Source: a candidate division KSB1 bacterium (GTDB lineage: Bacteria; Zhuqueibacterota; Zhuqueibacteria; JANLFK01; Oleimicrobiaceae). Taken from it: DNA of 60,764 nt. The position numbers were made by a program, and so were the translations under genes. Of this stretch, positions 25,844 through 33,825 are shown piece after piece (the first letter of the stretch is position 1; each line of letters begins with the position of its first letter). The stretch covers positions 80,001 to 140,764 of the forward strand of contig JAPDPR010000003.1 of assembly GCA_034506335.1 (NCBI GenBank), read 5' to 3'. The notes beneath the pieces are model-generated. The model had not been told where the DNA came from and ran no database searches. It worked only from the letters and a program-made list of their open reading frames with translations.

Positions 25844-26344
25844 ATGGTGAACACCGTGCAACGAGCAGTGAAACGATATCGCCTTCGCCTCCTGAGCCAG
25901 ACCGAGAACCTGGAGATCATCCGCAATTTCGTCGGGCACATCGCCAGGCGCGTCGGCTTCGATGATGAGGACGCCACCAAGATCGAGATGGCAGTGGACG
26001 AGGCATGCTCCAACGTGATCAAGCACGCCTACGAGCGCGACGCGCACAAGCCCATGGACATCGTTGTCAAAATCGATTATGACAAACTCACGGTTGTGGT
26101 GACAGATCACGGCAAGGGCTTTGACCCTTCTTCCATCAAGATGCCAGACATGAAAGAGTACCTGGCTGAGCTGCGCGTGGGAGGATTGGGAATCTACCTC
26201 ATGCGTACCCTGATGGACGAGGTGAGCTTTGACATCAAGCCGGGAGTGCGCAATCAGGTGCGCATGGTGAAGTATTTCATAAAGCGCAATTCCCCCGGAG
26301 CGCACGGCGGTGCTCTCAAGAAGGCAAGAAAAAGTGGACGCTAA
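25844..26344 (+). CDS. Anti-sigma regulatory factor, RsbW-like serine kinase (HATPase_c)
   Basis: The 166-residue protein has the GHKL ATPase fold: N-box DEACSNVIKHAY, G1 DHGKGFD and G2 GGLGIYLM motifs. RsbW/SpoIIAB-type kinases phosphorylate STAS partners and hold a sigma factor or another output protein. Compared with classical members it carries an extra basic tail of about 20 residues. The gene lies 36 bp after the STAS gene and its end overlaps the next phosphatase gene by 11 bases, consistent with a single operon and balanced expression. Confidence 0.92.
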   Translation: MVNTVQRAVKRYRLRLLSQTENLEIIRNFVGHIARRVGFDDEDATKIEMAVDEACSNVIKHAYERDAHKPMDIVVKIDYDKLTVVVTDHGKGFDPSSIKMPDMKEYLAELRVGGLGIYLMRTLMDEVSFDIKPGVRNQVRMVKYFIKRNSPGAHGGALKKARKSGR

Positions 26345-28106
26345 GCGCAAAACTCCTGCCGACACGGACGAGAGCATCGCGCGGCAGCTAGACGCCCGCC
26401 TGGTGGAGCTGCAGGCACTGTTTGAGATGAGCCAGGTGCTCAACTCCTCCCTGAATCTCAAGACCATCCTGGATAACCTGCTCCTGACGCCCATGGGAAG
26501 GCTGATGATCAGCAAGGGGATGGCCCTGATCGCTGACGGCCATGGACGATGCACAGTGCAGACCGTCAAGGGGATGCCACGCGAGCTGATGGGCAAAATG
26601 GTGGAAATGGAGATCCCGGCGGCCGGTCCCACACTCCTCGACGAAGGTTACGCCTCGCAACTCCCGGCCTATGACTTTTTTCGGCAGCACGGGATTCAAT
26701 TGCTGGTGCCGCTGGTCAGTAGTACCCGCACCGCGGGCATGGTCTGCTTCGGCCCGAAAATCACCAACGCGCCCTACACGGCTGCAGAGTTAGAGTTCCT
26801 GGGGTCGCTGTCCAATATTGCGGCCACGGCAGTCGAAAACGGCCTCATTGTGGAAGAGCTGCGGCAAGTGAACCGCGCGCTGGACAAGAAGATTCAGGAG
26901 CTGAACACACTTTTTGACATTGGCAAAGAGCTCACCGCCACCCTGGACAGAGACAAGATCGTGGCGCTGCTCAGTTATGCGGTGATGGGTGAACTCATGG
27001 TGAACCGCTGCGCGGTGTTCGTGCGCCAGAGGGATCGCATGGAGATGGTAGCAGACCGCGGCGGGGGGGCGTCAGAGCTGTCCATCCACTGCCAGGAAGG
27101 GAGCCCCGTATTGCGCCGACTGTGCGCGGCCGAAAAGCCATTCCTTGTGGAGGAGTGTCAGGAACCTGAGGTTCGCGATGCTTTGGAAAAGCTTGGGTTA
27201 GCGCTGGTTGCGCCGATGCGCGTGAACGATGAGACGAAGGGCCTGCTCGTCGTGGGGAAGAAGCTCAACGACGTGCCCTTCTCAACTCATGACATCGAGT
27301 TCGTCAGTACCTTGGGCAACTATGCGATGATCTGTCTGGAGAACGCACGGCTCTTCCAGGAGGCTCTGGAAAAGCAGCGCATGGAAGAGGAGCTGGCAAT
27401 CGCCAAGCAGATTCAACAGCGGCTCCTACCGGCCCATACACCGGTTCTCCCCGGCTTTGACCTGGCGGGCATGAACGTCTCTTCGCGCGAGGTAGGGGGC
27501 GATTACTACGACTGGATTCTGTTTGACCAACGCCATTGCGGGCTTGCCATCGCCGACGTGTCGGGCAAGGGCGCCCCAGCAGCGCTCCTGATGGCCAATT
27601 TGCAGGCGACTCTTAGGGCCCTGGCCGTTGCGCATGGTAATGTGGCCGAAATGGTCGGAAAGATGAACCACCTGGTTCACGCCAGCACTGACTTGAGTAA
27701 GTTCATCACCTTTTTCTACGGCGAATTGGACCTGGAGGAGAAGCGCCTGACCTACTGCAACGCGGGGCACAATCCGCCATTGCTGCTTCGCGCTAACGGG
27801 CAGTTGCAGACGCTCGAGGAGGGCGGCCTGATTCTTGGGATGATGCGCGATGTGTCCTATGAGGCGGGCACAGTATCGCTGTACCCCGGCGATGTCTTGC
27901 TTATGTACACTGACGGCGTCAGTGAGGCACTTAACGGGGCAGAGGAGGAATATGGCGAGGAGCGCCTTGTCTCGGTTCTTCGTGAATGTCGGGCCTTGCC
28001 AGCGGCGGGGATCATGGCTTGCATCCATGAACACGTCACCGCTTTCTGCGGAGATGCGCCTCAGAGCGACGATTTGACCATGGTGGTATTAAAGGTCCTG
28101 GGATAG
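26334..28106 (+). CDS. GAF-GAF-SpoIIE serine phosphatase
   Basis: About 590 residues: two GAF-like sensor domains (about 15-180 and 190-345) joined to a C-terminal SpoIIE PP2C domain (about 360-588) with intact GGDYYDW, ADVSGKGAPAALLM, MYTDGVSEA and SDDLTMVVL motifs. No membrane segment is seen, so this is a cytosolic input to the STAS/RsbW pair just upstream. The GTG start at 26334, overlapping the kinase gene by 11 bases, is preferred because of AAGG about nine bases upstream; an earlier start at 26310 is possible. Confidence 0.9.
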   Translation: MDAKRKTPADTDESIARQLDARLVELQALFEMSQVLNSSLNLKTILDNLLLTPMGRLMISKGMALIADGHGRCTVQTVKGMPRELMGKMVEMEIPAAGPTLLDEGYASQLPAYDFFRQHGIQLLVPLVSSTRTAGMVCFGPKITNAPYTAAELEFLGSLSNIAATAVENGLIVEELRQVNRALDKKIQELNTLFDIGKELTATLDRDKIVALLSYAVMGELMVNRCAVFVRQRDRMEMVADRGGGASELSIHCQEGSPVLRRLCAAEKPFLVEECQEPEVRDALEKLGLALVAPMRVNDETKGLLVVGKKLNDVPFSTHDIEFVSTLGNYAMICLENARLFQEALEKQRMEEELAIAKQIQQRLLPAHTPVLPGFDLAGMNVSSREVGGDYYDWILFDQRHCGLAIADVSGKGAPAALLMANLQATLRALAVAHGNVAEMVGKMNHLVHASTDLSKFITFFYGELDLEEKRLTYCNAGHNPPLLLRANGQLQTLEEGGLILGMMRDVSYEAGTVSLYPGDVLLMYTDGVSEALNGAEEEYGEERLVSVLRECRALPAAGIMACIHEHVTAFCGDAPQSDDLTMVVLKVLG

Positions 28107-28123
28107 CGAATGGAGAGAGCGTG

Positions 28124-29815
28124 ATGGAGGACTTTTCTCGGCGCGAATTCCTCCGTGCGGCTGCATGGACGGTGGGGCTCGTCGGGGCCACGGGCGCCGC
28201 AGGAACGTGGCTGCCCAGCTGCACTCGCAAGCAGTACGACCTAATCATCAGAGGCGGTCGGGTCTATGACGGGCGTGGCGGGCCGCCTGTTGTGGGCGAC
28301 GTCGGGATCCGTGGCGAACGGATTGCTGCGGTTGGTGACCTCTCCCATGCCTCGGCCGGCATGGTGCTTGAGGCGCGTGGCCTCGCGGTGACTCCCGGCT
28401 TCATCGACGTCCACAGCCACACCGACGTGGGGCTGCTGGTCAATCCCAAGGCGGAGAGCAAGATCCGCCAAGGGGTCACTACCGAGATAGCTGGCAATTG
28501 CGGCGCCAGTCCGTTCCCGTTGTACGGGAAGGGGGCCGAGCGCAACAGGGAGGAGCTGCGTCAGGAGTTCGAGGTTGAGGCTGAATGGGAGGACGCCGAG
28601 GGTTTTCTGCGCAGGCTGGAGCAGAAAAAGATCGCGCTGAACTACGCGACGCTTGTAGGCCACAGCAGCATCCGCGAAGCGGTGATGGGGGTGGACAACC
28701 GTCCCCCCACGACCGGCGAGCTGGAGGCGATGAAGAGGGAAGTGGCAAGGGCAATGGAGCAGGGAGCCCTTGGCTTGAGCACAGGGCTGGAGTACACCCC
28801 GGGCTGTTTCGCCAGCACCGCCGAGATTGTGGAGCTGTGTAAAGTGGTGAGGAAGTACGGTGGGCTCTACGCTACGCACATGCGCAACGAGGATGTGCGG
28901 GTGGAGGAAGCCCTCGAGGAGGCCATCCAAATTGCGCAGCAGGCGGACGTGCCCCTCCAAGTGTCGCACCTCAAGGCCTGCCAGCAGCGAAACTGGCACA
29001 AAACACCCCGTCTTTTGGAGCGCTTGGAGCAGATGAGCCGGCAGGGCTTGCGGGTTCATTGTGACCGGTACCCTTACACCGCCTACGGTACCACCTTGAA
29101 GCTGATGTTTCCCATGTGGGCGCGGGAAGGGAGCGACGAGGATTTCGTGGCCCGATTGCACAACGATGCCCAGTGGGAGGAGATGCACAGGCACCTGGAA
29201 GAGCGGGTGGCAGCCCTGGGCTCCTGGGACCGTGTGCTCATCACCAAGGTAGGAGGCGAGGGAAACCCTGCGGCGCAAGGGAAAACGGTCCAGCAGCTTG
29301 CAGAGGAGAGCGGTGCGGACCCGTGCCAGGTGGTGCGCCAGCTCTTGATCGAGGCGCAAGGGAAGGTGGCCATGTGCGGGTTCGCGATGAGCGAAGAAAA
29401 CACCGAGCGAGTCCTCGCTTTCCCTTTGACCATGGTGGGCTCTGACGGGGAAGCGGTCGCCCCATACGGCATTCTGGGCAAAGGAAATCCGCATCCGCGT
29501 TTCTATGGTACGTTTCCCAGGTACTTTGGCTACTACGTGCGCGAGCGCGGCATACTCCCATTGGAAGAGGCTGTGCGCAGGGTGACGTCGCTTCCTGCTC
29601 AGGTGTTCGGCCTCCAAGACCGAGGTGTGCTGGCCAAAGGGGCTTATGCGGATATTGTCGTCTTTGATCCGCGTCAGATTAGAGATCGGGCGACTTTCAC
29701 CGAGCCGCACCAGTACCCGGTGGGCGTTGTCCACGTGGTGGTGAACGGGCGCCTGGTCATCTACAACGAGGAACACACAGGTTGCTTACCCGGGCGGGTC
29801 CTGCGCCGGGCATGA
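28124..29815 (+). CDS. Tat-exported N-acyl-D-amino-acid deacylase (D-aminoacylase)
   Basis: The 563-residue amidohydrolase opens with a twin-arginine signal (SRREFLRAAAWTVG) ending in LPSC, which may be a lipobox. The catalytic body has the metal motif VHSHTD, the bridging-cysteine motif AGNCG, histidines in ATHMRNE and QVSHLKA, and the aspartate in VGSDGEA, as in D-aminoacylases. These enzymes release D-amino acids from N-acyl or related conjugates; here the reaction would take place outside the cytosol. GGAGA seven bases before ATG 28124 supports the start. A D-amino-acid-processing PLP enzyme occurs at 8093-9202, though not adjacent. Confidence 0.88.
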   Translation: MEDFSRREFLRAAAWTVGLVGATGAAGTWLPSCTRKQYDLIIRGGRVYDGRGGPPVVGDVGIRGERIAAVGDLSHASAGMVLEARGLAVTPGFIDVHSHTDVGLLVNPKAESKIRQGVTTEIAGNCGASPFPLYGKGAERNREELRQEFEVEAEWEDAEGFLRRLEQKKIALNYATLVGHSSIREAVMGVDNRPPTTGELEAMKREVARAMEQGALGLSTGLEYTPGCFASTAEIVELCKVVRKYGGLYATHMRNEDVRVEEALEEAIQIAQQADVPLQVSHLKACQQRNWHKTPRLLERLEQMSRQGLRVHCDRYPYTAYGTTLKLMFPMWAREGSDEDFVARLHNDAQWEEMHRHLEERVAALGSWDRVLITKVGGEGNPAAQGKTVQQLAEESGADPCQVVRQLLIEAQGKVAMCGFAMSEENTERVLAFPLTMVGSDGEAVAPYGILGKGNPHPRFYGTFPRYFGYYVRERGILPLEEAVRRVTSLPAQVFGLQDRGVLAKGAYADIVVFDPRQIRDRATFTEPHQYPVGVVHVVVNGRLVIYNEEHTGCLPGRVLRRA

Positions 29816-29848
29816 GTGGGGTCATGTCAACGGAGTCCGGAGGAAGCA

Positions 29849-30502
29849 ATGGAGCACTGTGTCATTATTGGCGACGTGCAGCGGTCGCGGCAACTGGAAA
29901 ACTGGCCTGAGGTTTTCCAAGCACTCAACGGAGCGCTGGAAGGGGTGAACACGCGCTTTGCCAGCGATCTGTTGCTGCCATTTCGCCCCACGGTGGGCGA
30001 TGAGTTCCAGGGAGCGCTGCAGGATGCGACCAATGCCTATGCGGTGTGCCTCTACCTCCGCGTTACCACACCAGCGTCTTTGTACTGCGGGGTGGGAGTG
30101 GGGGAGGTGGAAAGGCTGGCCCATGAGGAAGGGGGGATGCGCGGTACCGCGTTCTATCGCGCCCGCGAAGCCCTGAACGCATGCAAGCGGCAGCAGCGGA
30201 CCATCCTCCTCCGGGCGGACGAGAGCCGCACACAGGGAGTGGAGGTCGTCAATGCCCTGCTCGGTCTCATCCAAGCGCTGGAGGAGCGATGGACCATCCG
30301 GCAGCGGGAGATGGCTCGCTTCTACCGCATGCACCCGGAGTTGACGTACGAAGAAGTAGGCCGGCACTTTGGTGTGTCCAAACAGGCAGTCTCGCAGGTC
30401 CTCCGCGGGGCAAAATGGGACGCTTTGTTAGAGGGCGAACGGACGGTGAACGCCTTGCTGGCGCGCCTGACCGTTCGTCAAGCACCAGGCCTTGATATTT
30501 GA
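29849..30502 (+). CDS. SatD-family protein with C-terminal helix-turn-helix
   Basis: The 217-residue protein begins with the SatD-like pattern CVIIGDVQRSRQL and contains FRPTVGDEFQGAL. Its C-terminal part (about 160-195) reads as a helix-turn-helix (LTYEEVGRHFGVSKQAVSQVLRG), so it may bind DNA. SatD proteins were named from a stress operon of streptococci; biochemical function is unknown. GGAGGAAGCA before the ATG at 29849 makes the start clear. It is followed 13 bp later by a small membrane protein of the DUF3307 type, a recurrent partner of SatD. Confidence 0.8.
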   Translation: MEHCVIIGDVQRSRQLENWPEVFQALNGALEGVNTRFASDLLLPFRPTVGDEFQGALQDATNAYAVCLYLRVTTPASLYCGVGVGEVERLAHEEGGMRGTAFYRAREALNACKRQQRTILLRADESRTQGVEVVNALLGLIQALEERWTIRQREMARFYRMHPELTYEEVGRHFGVSKQAVSQVLRGAKWDALLEGERTVNALLARLTVRQAPGLDI

Positions 30503-30515
30503 AAGTAAAGGACTC

Positions 30516-30908
30516 ATGCTTGACATGTGGCTCGCGCGCGTTCTTGCTCAGGGGGTAGTCTGTGTGCTCGGCTACTGCCTTGCCGTCTACGTGGGGCATT
30601 ACGTTGTGCTGGCGGTTCTCCGTCGGCTCCGGGTGTGGGCGCGGGGTGGCGTGCCGGGAGCCGGAGCGCTGATCGGCGCGCTGGAGCGGGCCATGACCAT
30701 CACCTTTGTCCTTCTCGGTCAATACACAGCCCTTGGTCTGATACTGACGGCAAAGTCCATAACGAGGTTCGAGAAGCTCAAGGATCGCCGTTTCGCCGAG
30801 TACTACCTGGTGGGAACACTGGCGAGTATGCTCTGGGCTATTCTCGTTGGTCTGGCTACCCGCTGGGCGTGCTATGAAGGGGTGAGCCTCCTCCCGTGGT
30901 TTCAATGA
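30516..30908 (+). CDS. Small membrane protein resembling the C-terminal part of DUF3307
   Basis: About 130 residues with four hydrophobic segments. The stretch IGALERAMTITFVLLGQYTALGLILTAKSITRFEKL followed by RFAEYYLVGTLASMLWAI (given here as positions roughly 57-112) resembles the C-terminal half of DUF3307 proteins that accompany SatD; the N-terminal half of that family is missing. AAGGA four to five bases before ATG 30516 supports this start over a TTG at 30492. The role is unknown. It ends 176 bp before hgcA. Confidence 0.65.
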   Translation: MLDMWLARVLAQGVVCVLGYCLAVYVGHYVVLAVLRRLRVWARGGVPGAGALIGALERAMTITFVLLGQYTALGLILTAKSITRFEKLKDRRFAEYYLVGTLASMLWAILVGLATRWACYEGVSLLPWFQ

Positions 30909-31084
30909 GCCCGGGTGGCGTGGCTTCGGGTGGCTGGGAATTACTTTCACAGGGTGAGGTCACGAGGGCGGAAAAGCAACCTCGGTGGCCCAAGGTGACA
31001 GCTCACTGATATGCGACGGGGCTCGGCGGTAGATGCCGGGGCCAATGAGACGTGTTAGGCAGACTTCTCGCACGATAGACGCGG

Positions 31085-32083
31085 ATGAAAAGAGAGCATT
31101 CAGAGCAGACCTCGATACACACGACTACTAGCACCATCTCCTGGGCCAATCGTCTGGACCACGTTGTGGCTCGATTAGGTGTGCGTCGGCGCGCGCATCG
31201 GGTGGAACCAGGTCTTTATGCGCTGGGTTCACCAACTGCGCAGTCGCCCGTGCTGGTGACAGCTAACTACACCCTGAGCTTCGACGCCTTGCGCTCCGCA
31301 CTGCGGGGAAGAGACGCCTACATTCTGGTGCTGGATACCGAAGGCATCAACGTGTGGTGCGCGGCGGGCAAGGGAACCTTTGGCACGGAGGAGCTGGTGA
31401 GGCGCATTCTCGCCACCAATTTGGCCCGGGTGGTGAGCCATCGCCGGGTAATCGTGCCCCAGCTTGGCGCCAGTGGTGTCGCCGCCCATCTCGTGGCAGA
31501 AGTGGCTGGCTTTACTGTGGAGTTCGGCCCGGTGCGCGCCGCAGATTTGCCGACGTATCTCGACACAGGGCGGGCCACACCCGAAATGCGGCGCGTGCGG
31601 TTTGCGCTGCGCGACCGCCTGGTGCTTATCCCTGTGGAATTCGTCCACTCCCTTGTGCCCATGATAGTGGCCGCGGTCATTTTGTGGTTTGCGGGAGGAT
31701 GGCTTCCAGCGCTTGCGGCCCCGATAGCAGTCGTGGCGGGCACGGTGCTCTTCCCCACCTTGTTGCCGTGGCTGCCGACGCCCAATTTCAGCACCAAGGG
31801 CTTCGTGTTAGGCCTGCTGGCCTGGCTGCCATTGGCCTTGGCCCTTGTTTTGGCAAAGAGCGGCGTGAGTTCTCCAGCAGGGAGATGGGCCTGGGTGGGC
31901 ATCACCGCCTTGGGCGTCCCCGCCGTCGTTGCCTTCTTGGGCTTGAACTTCACCGGGGCCACCCCAGTCACGTCACGAAGTGGGGTGGAACGGGAGATCC
32001 TTCGTTACGTACCCTTGATGGCCGGCATGGGGGTTATCTCCCTCGTCGGAATCGTGACTATGGCTATTTTGCGAGTGGCATGA
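31085..32083 (+). CDS. hgcA: HgcA, corrinoid membrane protein for mercury methylation
   Basis: The 332-residue protein has an N-terminal corrinoid iron-sulfur-protein-like domain (about 20-180) followed by about five membrane segments (about 190-330), the unique HgcA layout. The diagnostic cap-helix motif is complete: N89-V-W-C92-A-A-G-K96 followed by GTFGTEEL. C92 provides the axial thiolate to the corrinoid cobalt that passes a methyl group to Hg(II). Length and topology match known HgcA, unlike acetyl-CoA-pathway CFeSP, which has no membrane part. The next gene, 40 bp downstream, is hgcB. The ribosome site before the ATG is poor (gacgcgg), but no better start exists near the domain. Confidence 0.96.
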   Translation: MKREHSEQTSIHTTTSTISWANRLDHVVARLGVRRRAHRVEPGLYALGSPTAQSPVLVTANYTLSFDALRSALRGRDAYILVLDTEGINVWCAAGKGTFGTEELVRRILATNLARVVSHRRVIVPQLGASGVAAHLVAEVAGFTVEFGPVRAADLPTYLDTGRATPEMRRVRFALRDRLVLIPVEFVHSLVPMIVAAVILWFAGGWLPALAAPIAVVAGTVLFPTLLPWLPTPNFSTKGFVLGLLAWLPLALALVLAKSGVSSPAGRWAWVGITALGVPAVVAFLGLNFTGATPVTSRSGVEREILRYVPLMAGMGVISLVGIVTMAILRVA

Positions 32084-32123
32084 AGGCAAATTTACAAAGG
32101 ACACACGTCAAGTCGGAGATCGG

Positions 32124-32426
32124 ATGTTAGACAGCGTTCACACTTCAACGACGTTGCGGTATGACCCCTCTTTGTGCACCGGGTGCGGGATGTGCTCTTT
32201 GGTCTGTCCGCACGCGGTGTTTGTGCAGAGGGATGGCCTTGCTGAACTCGCGCACCCTGAACGCTGCATCGAATGCGGCGCCTGCCAGCTCAACTGTGTG
32301 GCCGGTGCCATTGAGGTACGAGCTGGGGTCGGGTGTGCTGTGGCGCTGATGTGGGAGGCCCTCTTCGGCAAGAAACATGGCTCGTGTGGCTGTGGTCAAC
32401 AGCCGATGTGTTGCTGCCCCTCTTAG
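32124..32426 (+). CDS. hgcB: HgcB, 2[4Fe-4S] ferredoxin partner of HgcA
   Basis: The 100-residue ferredoxin has two CX2CX2CX3C clusters (C18, C21, C24, C28 and C48, C51, C54, C58), the extra conserved cysteine C71 after the second cluster, and a Cys-rich tail ending in C96-C97-C98 plus two residues. The single cysteine after the clusters and the terminal Cys pair are the features that separate HgcB from ordinary ferredoxins; it is thought to reduce the HgcA corrinoid and to handle Hg(II). The tail has two additional cysteines (C88, C90). GGAG five bases before the ATG gives a firm start. It lies directly downstream of hgcA. Confidence 0.96.
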   Translation: MLDSVHTSTTLRYDPSLCTGCGMCSLVCPHAVFVQRDGLAELAHPERCIECGACQLNCVAGAIEVRAGVGCAVALMWEALFGKKHGSCGCGQQPMCCCPS

Positions 32427-32460
32427 GGAGGCGGAGAAACGCGGCTCTGAGGGACGGTGA

Positions 32461-33813
32461 GTGGTGCAGCGTTTTGGCGAGACAGGCCGAGTGGTGCGCA
32501 AACCAGGTACCGGGGCAGGTTTTGTGTTGCGGGCCTTGCGCCATCGCAACTTCCGGCTGTATTTTGCCGGGCAAGGGGTCTCTTTGATCGGCACCTGGCT
32601 GCAACAAACGGCAATGGGATGGCTGGTTTATAGGCTCACTAATTCTGCCTTTCTGCTGGGGGTGGTGGGCTTCACCGGACTCGTACCGGCGTTTGTGTTC
32701 ACCCCTCTGGCCGGGGTGTTGGCCGATCGCTTCGACCGGCGCAAGCTCTTGATTCTCACGCAGCTGTTGGCGATGGTCCAGGCGCTGACCCTGGGAGCAC
32801 TCGCGCTGACTGGAGTGGTGGCATTCTGGCAGATCGTACCCTTGAGCGTCTTTCTCGGCGTCGTGAATGCGTTGGATGCCCCCGTTCGCCAGGCCTTTGT
32901 GCTGGACATGGTGGAGCGCCGGGAGGATTTGGGCAATGCCATTGCGCTCAACTCCTCCATGTTCAATGGGGCCAGGCTGGTTGGACCGTCGCTTGCCGGG
33001 ATGTTGATTGCCGCAACTGGCGAGGGGCTCTGTTTCGTCATCAACGGTTTGAGCTATCTGGCCGTGGTCGGGGCGTTGCTGCTGATGCGGACTCAAAGAC
33101 AACGAGGCACAGAGCGTGCTTTGCCTGTGCTGCGCGAAATGCGCGAGGGGATACACTATGCGGCGCACAGTGAGCCTATCAGGGCGCTTTTGCTCTACAT
33201 CAGTGTGGTGAGCCTGGTGGGGATGCCGTACCTGGTGCTCATGCCCGTGTTCGCGCGCGATATCCTGCATGGCGGGCCGCACACGTTGGGGTTTCTGATG
33301 GCCTCCGCCGGACTAGGGGCTCTTGCCGGAGCGCTCACCTTGGCTGCCCGCTCCACGGTGGTGGGCCTTGGGCGCTGGATTGTTCGTGCCACCTGTGCCT
33401 TTGGCCTCGGACTGATGAGCTTCGGCCTGTCCCGCGCGGTCTGGCTTTCCTACGCGCTCCTGGCCCTCACCGGCTTCGGCATGATGGTGAGCATGGCCTC
33501 GTGCAACACCATGTTGCAGACCATCGCCGAAGACGATAAGCGGGGGAGAGTCATGAGCCTTTACACAATGGCGTTCATGGGGATGATGCCCTTTGGCAAC
33601 CTGCTGTCTGGAGCGCTGGCAAGCAAGGTGGGAGCCCCTGCCACACTGGTGCTCTGCGGAGGCGTCTGCATGGCGCTAGCGGCTGTGTCGCTGCGGCAGT
33701 TGCCCCGTCTGCGCAAGGGTATCCAGCCAATCTATGCTCGGCTTGGTCTTGCCGCAGAGGGTGCTCCATTGCCGCACCAGCCGGTGACCTCGTCTGGTCC
33801 ACGGGGACAATAG
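32461..33813 (+). CDS. MFS exporter (EntS-like, MFS_3)
   Basis: The 450-residue, 12-TM protein has the MFS_3 pattern: RNFRLYFAGQGVSLIGTWLQ at the N-terminus, the loop 2-3 motif GVLADRFDRRKLL, LDAPVRQAFVLDMV and NALNSSMFNGARLVGPSLAG-like sequence (here AIALNSSMFNGARLVGPSLAG). Relatives export siderophores, drugs or metabolites. It starts (GTG) 34 bp after hgcB and its stop is 12 bp before the next gene, so it is probably part of the hgcAB transcript. A link to mercury or methylmercury export would be conjecture. Confidence 0.88.
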   Translation: MVQRFGETGRVVRKPGTGAGFVLRALRHRNFRLYFAGQGVSLIGTWLQQTAMGWLVYRLTNSAFLLGVVGFTGLVPAFVFTPLAGVLADRFDRRKLLILTQLLAMVQALTLGALALTGVVAFWQIVPLSVFLGVVNALDAPVRQAFVLDMVERREDLGNAIALNSSMFNGARLVGPSLAGMLIAATGEGLCFVINGLSYLAVVGALLLMRTQRQRGTERALPVLREMREGIHYAAHSEPIRALLLYISVVSLVGMPYLVLMPVFARDILHGGPHTLGFLMASAGLGALAGALTLAARSTVVGLGRWIVRATCAFGLGLMSFGLSRAVWLSYALLALTGFGMMVSMASCNTMLQTIAEDDKRGRVMSLYTMAFMGMMPFGNLLSGALASKVGAPATLVLCGGVCMALAAVSLRQLPRLRKGIQPIYARLGLAAEGAPLPHQPVTSSGPRGQ

Positions 33814-33825
33814 GAGGTGACGTCT

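Noticed and set aside
30909..31084. Possible cobalamin riboswitch before hgcA
   Set aside because: I looked for the B12-box and the conserved core and did not find them.
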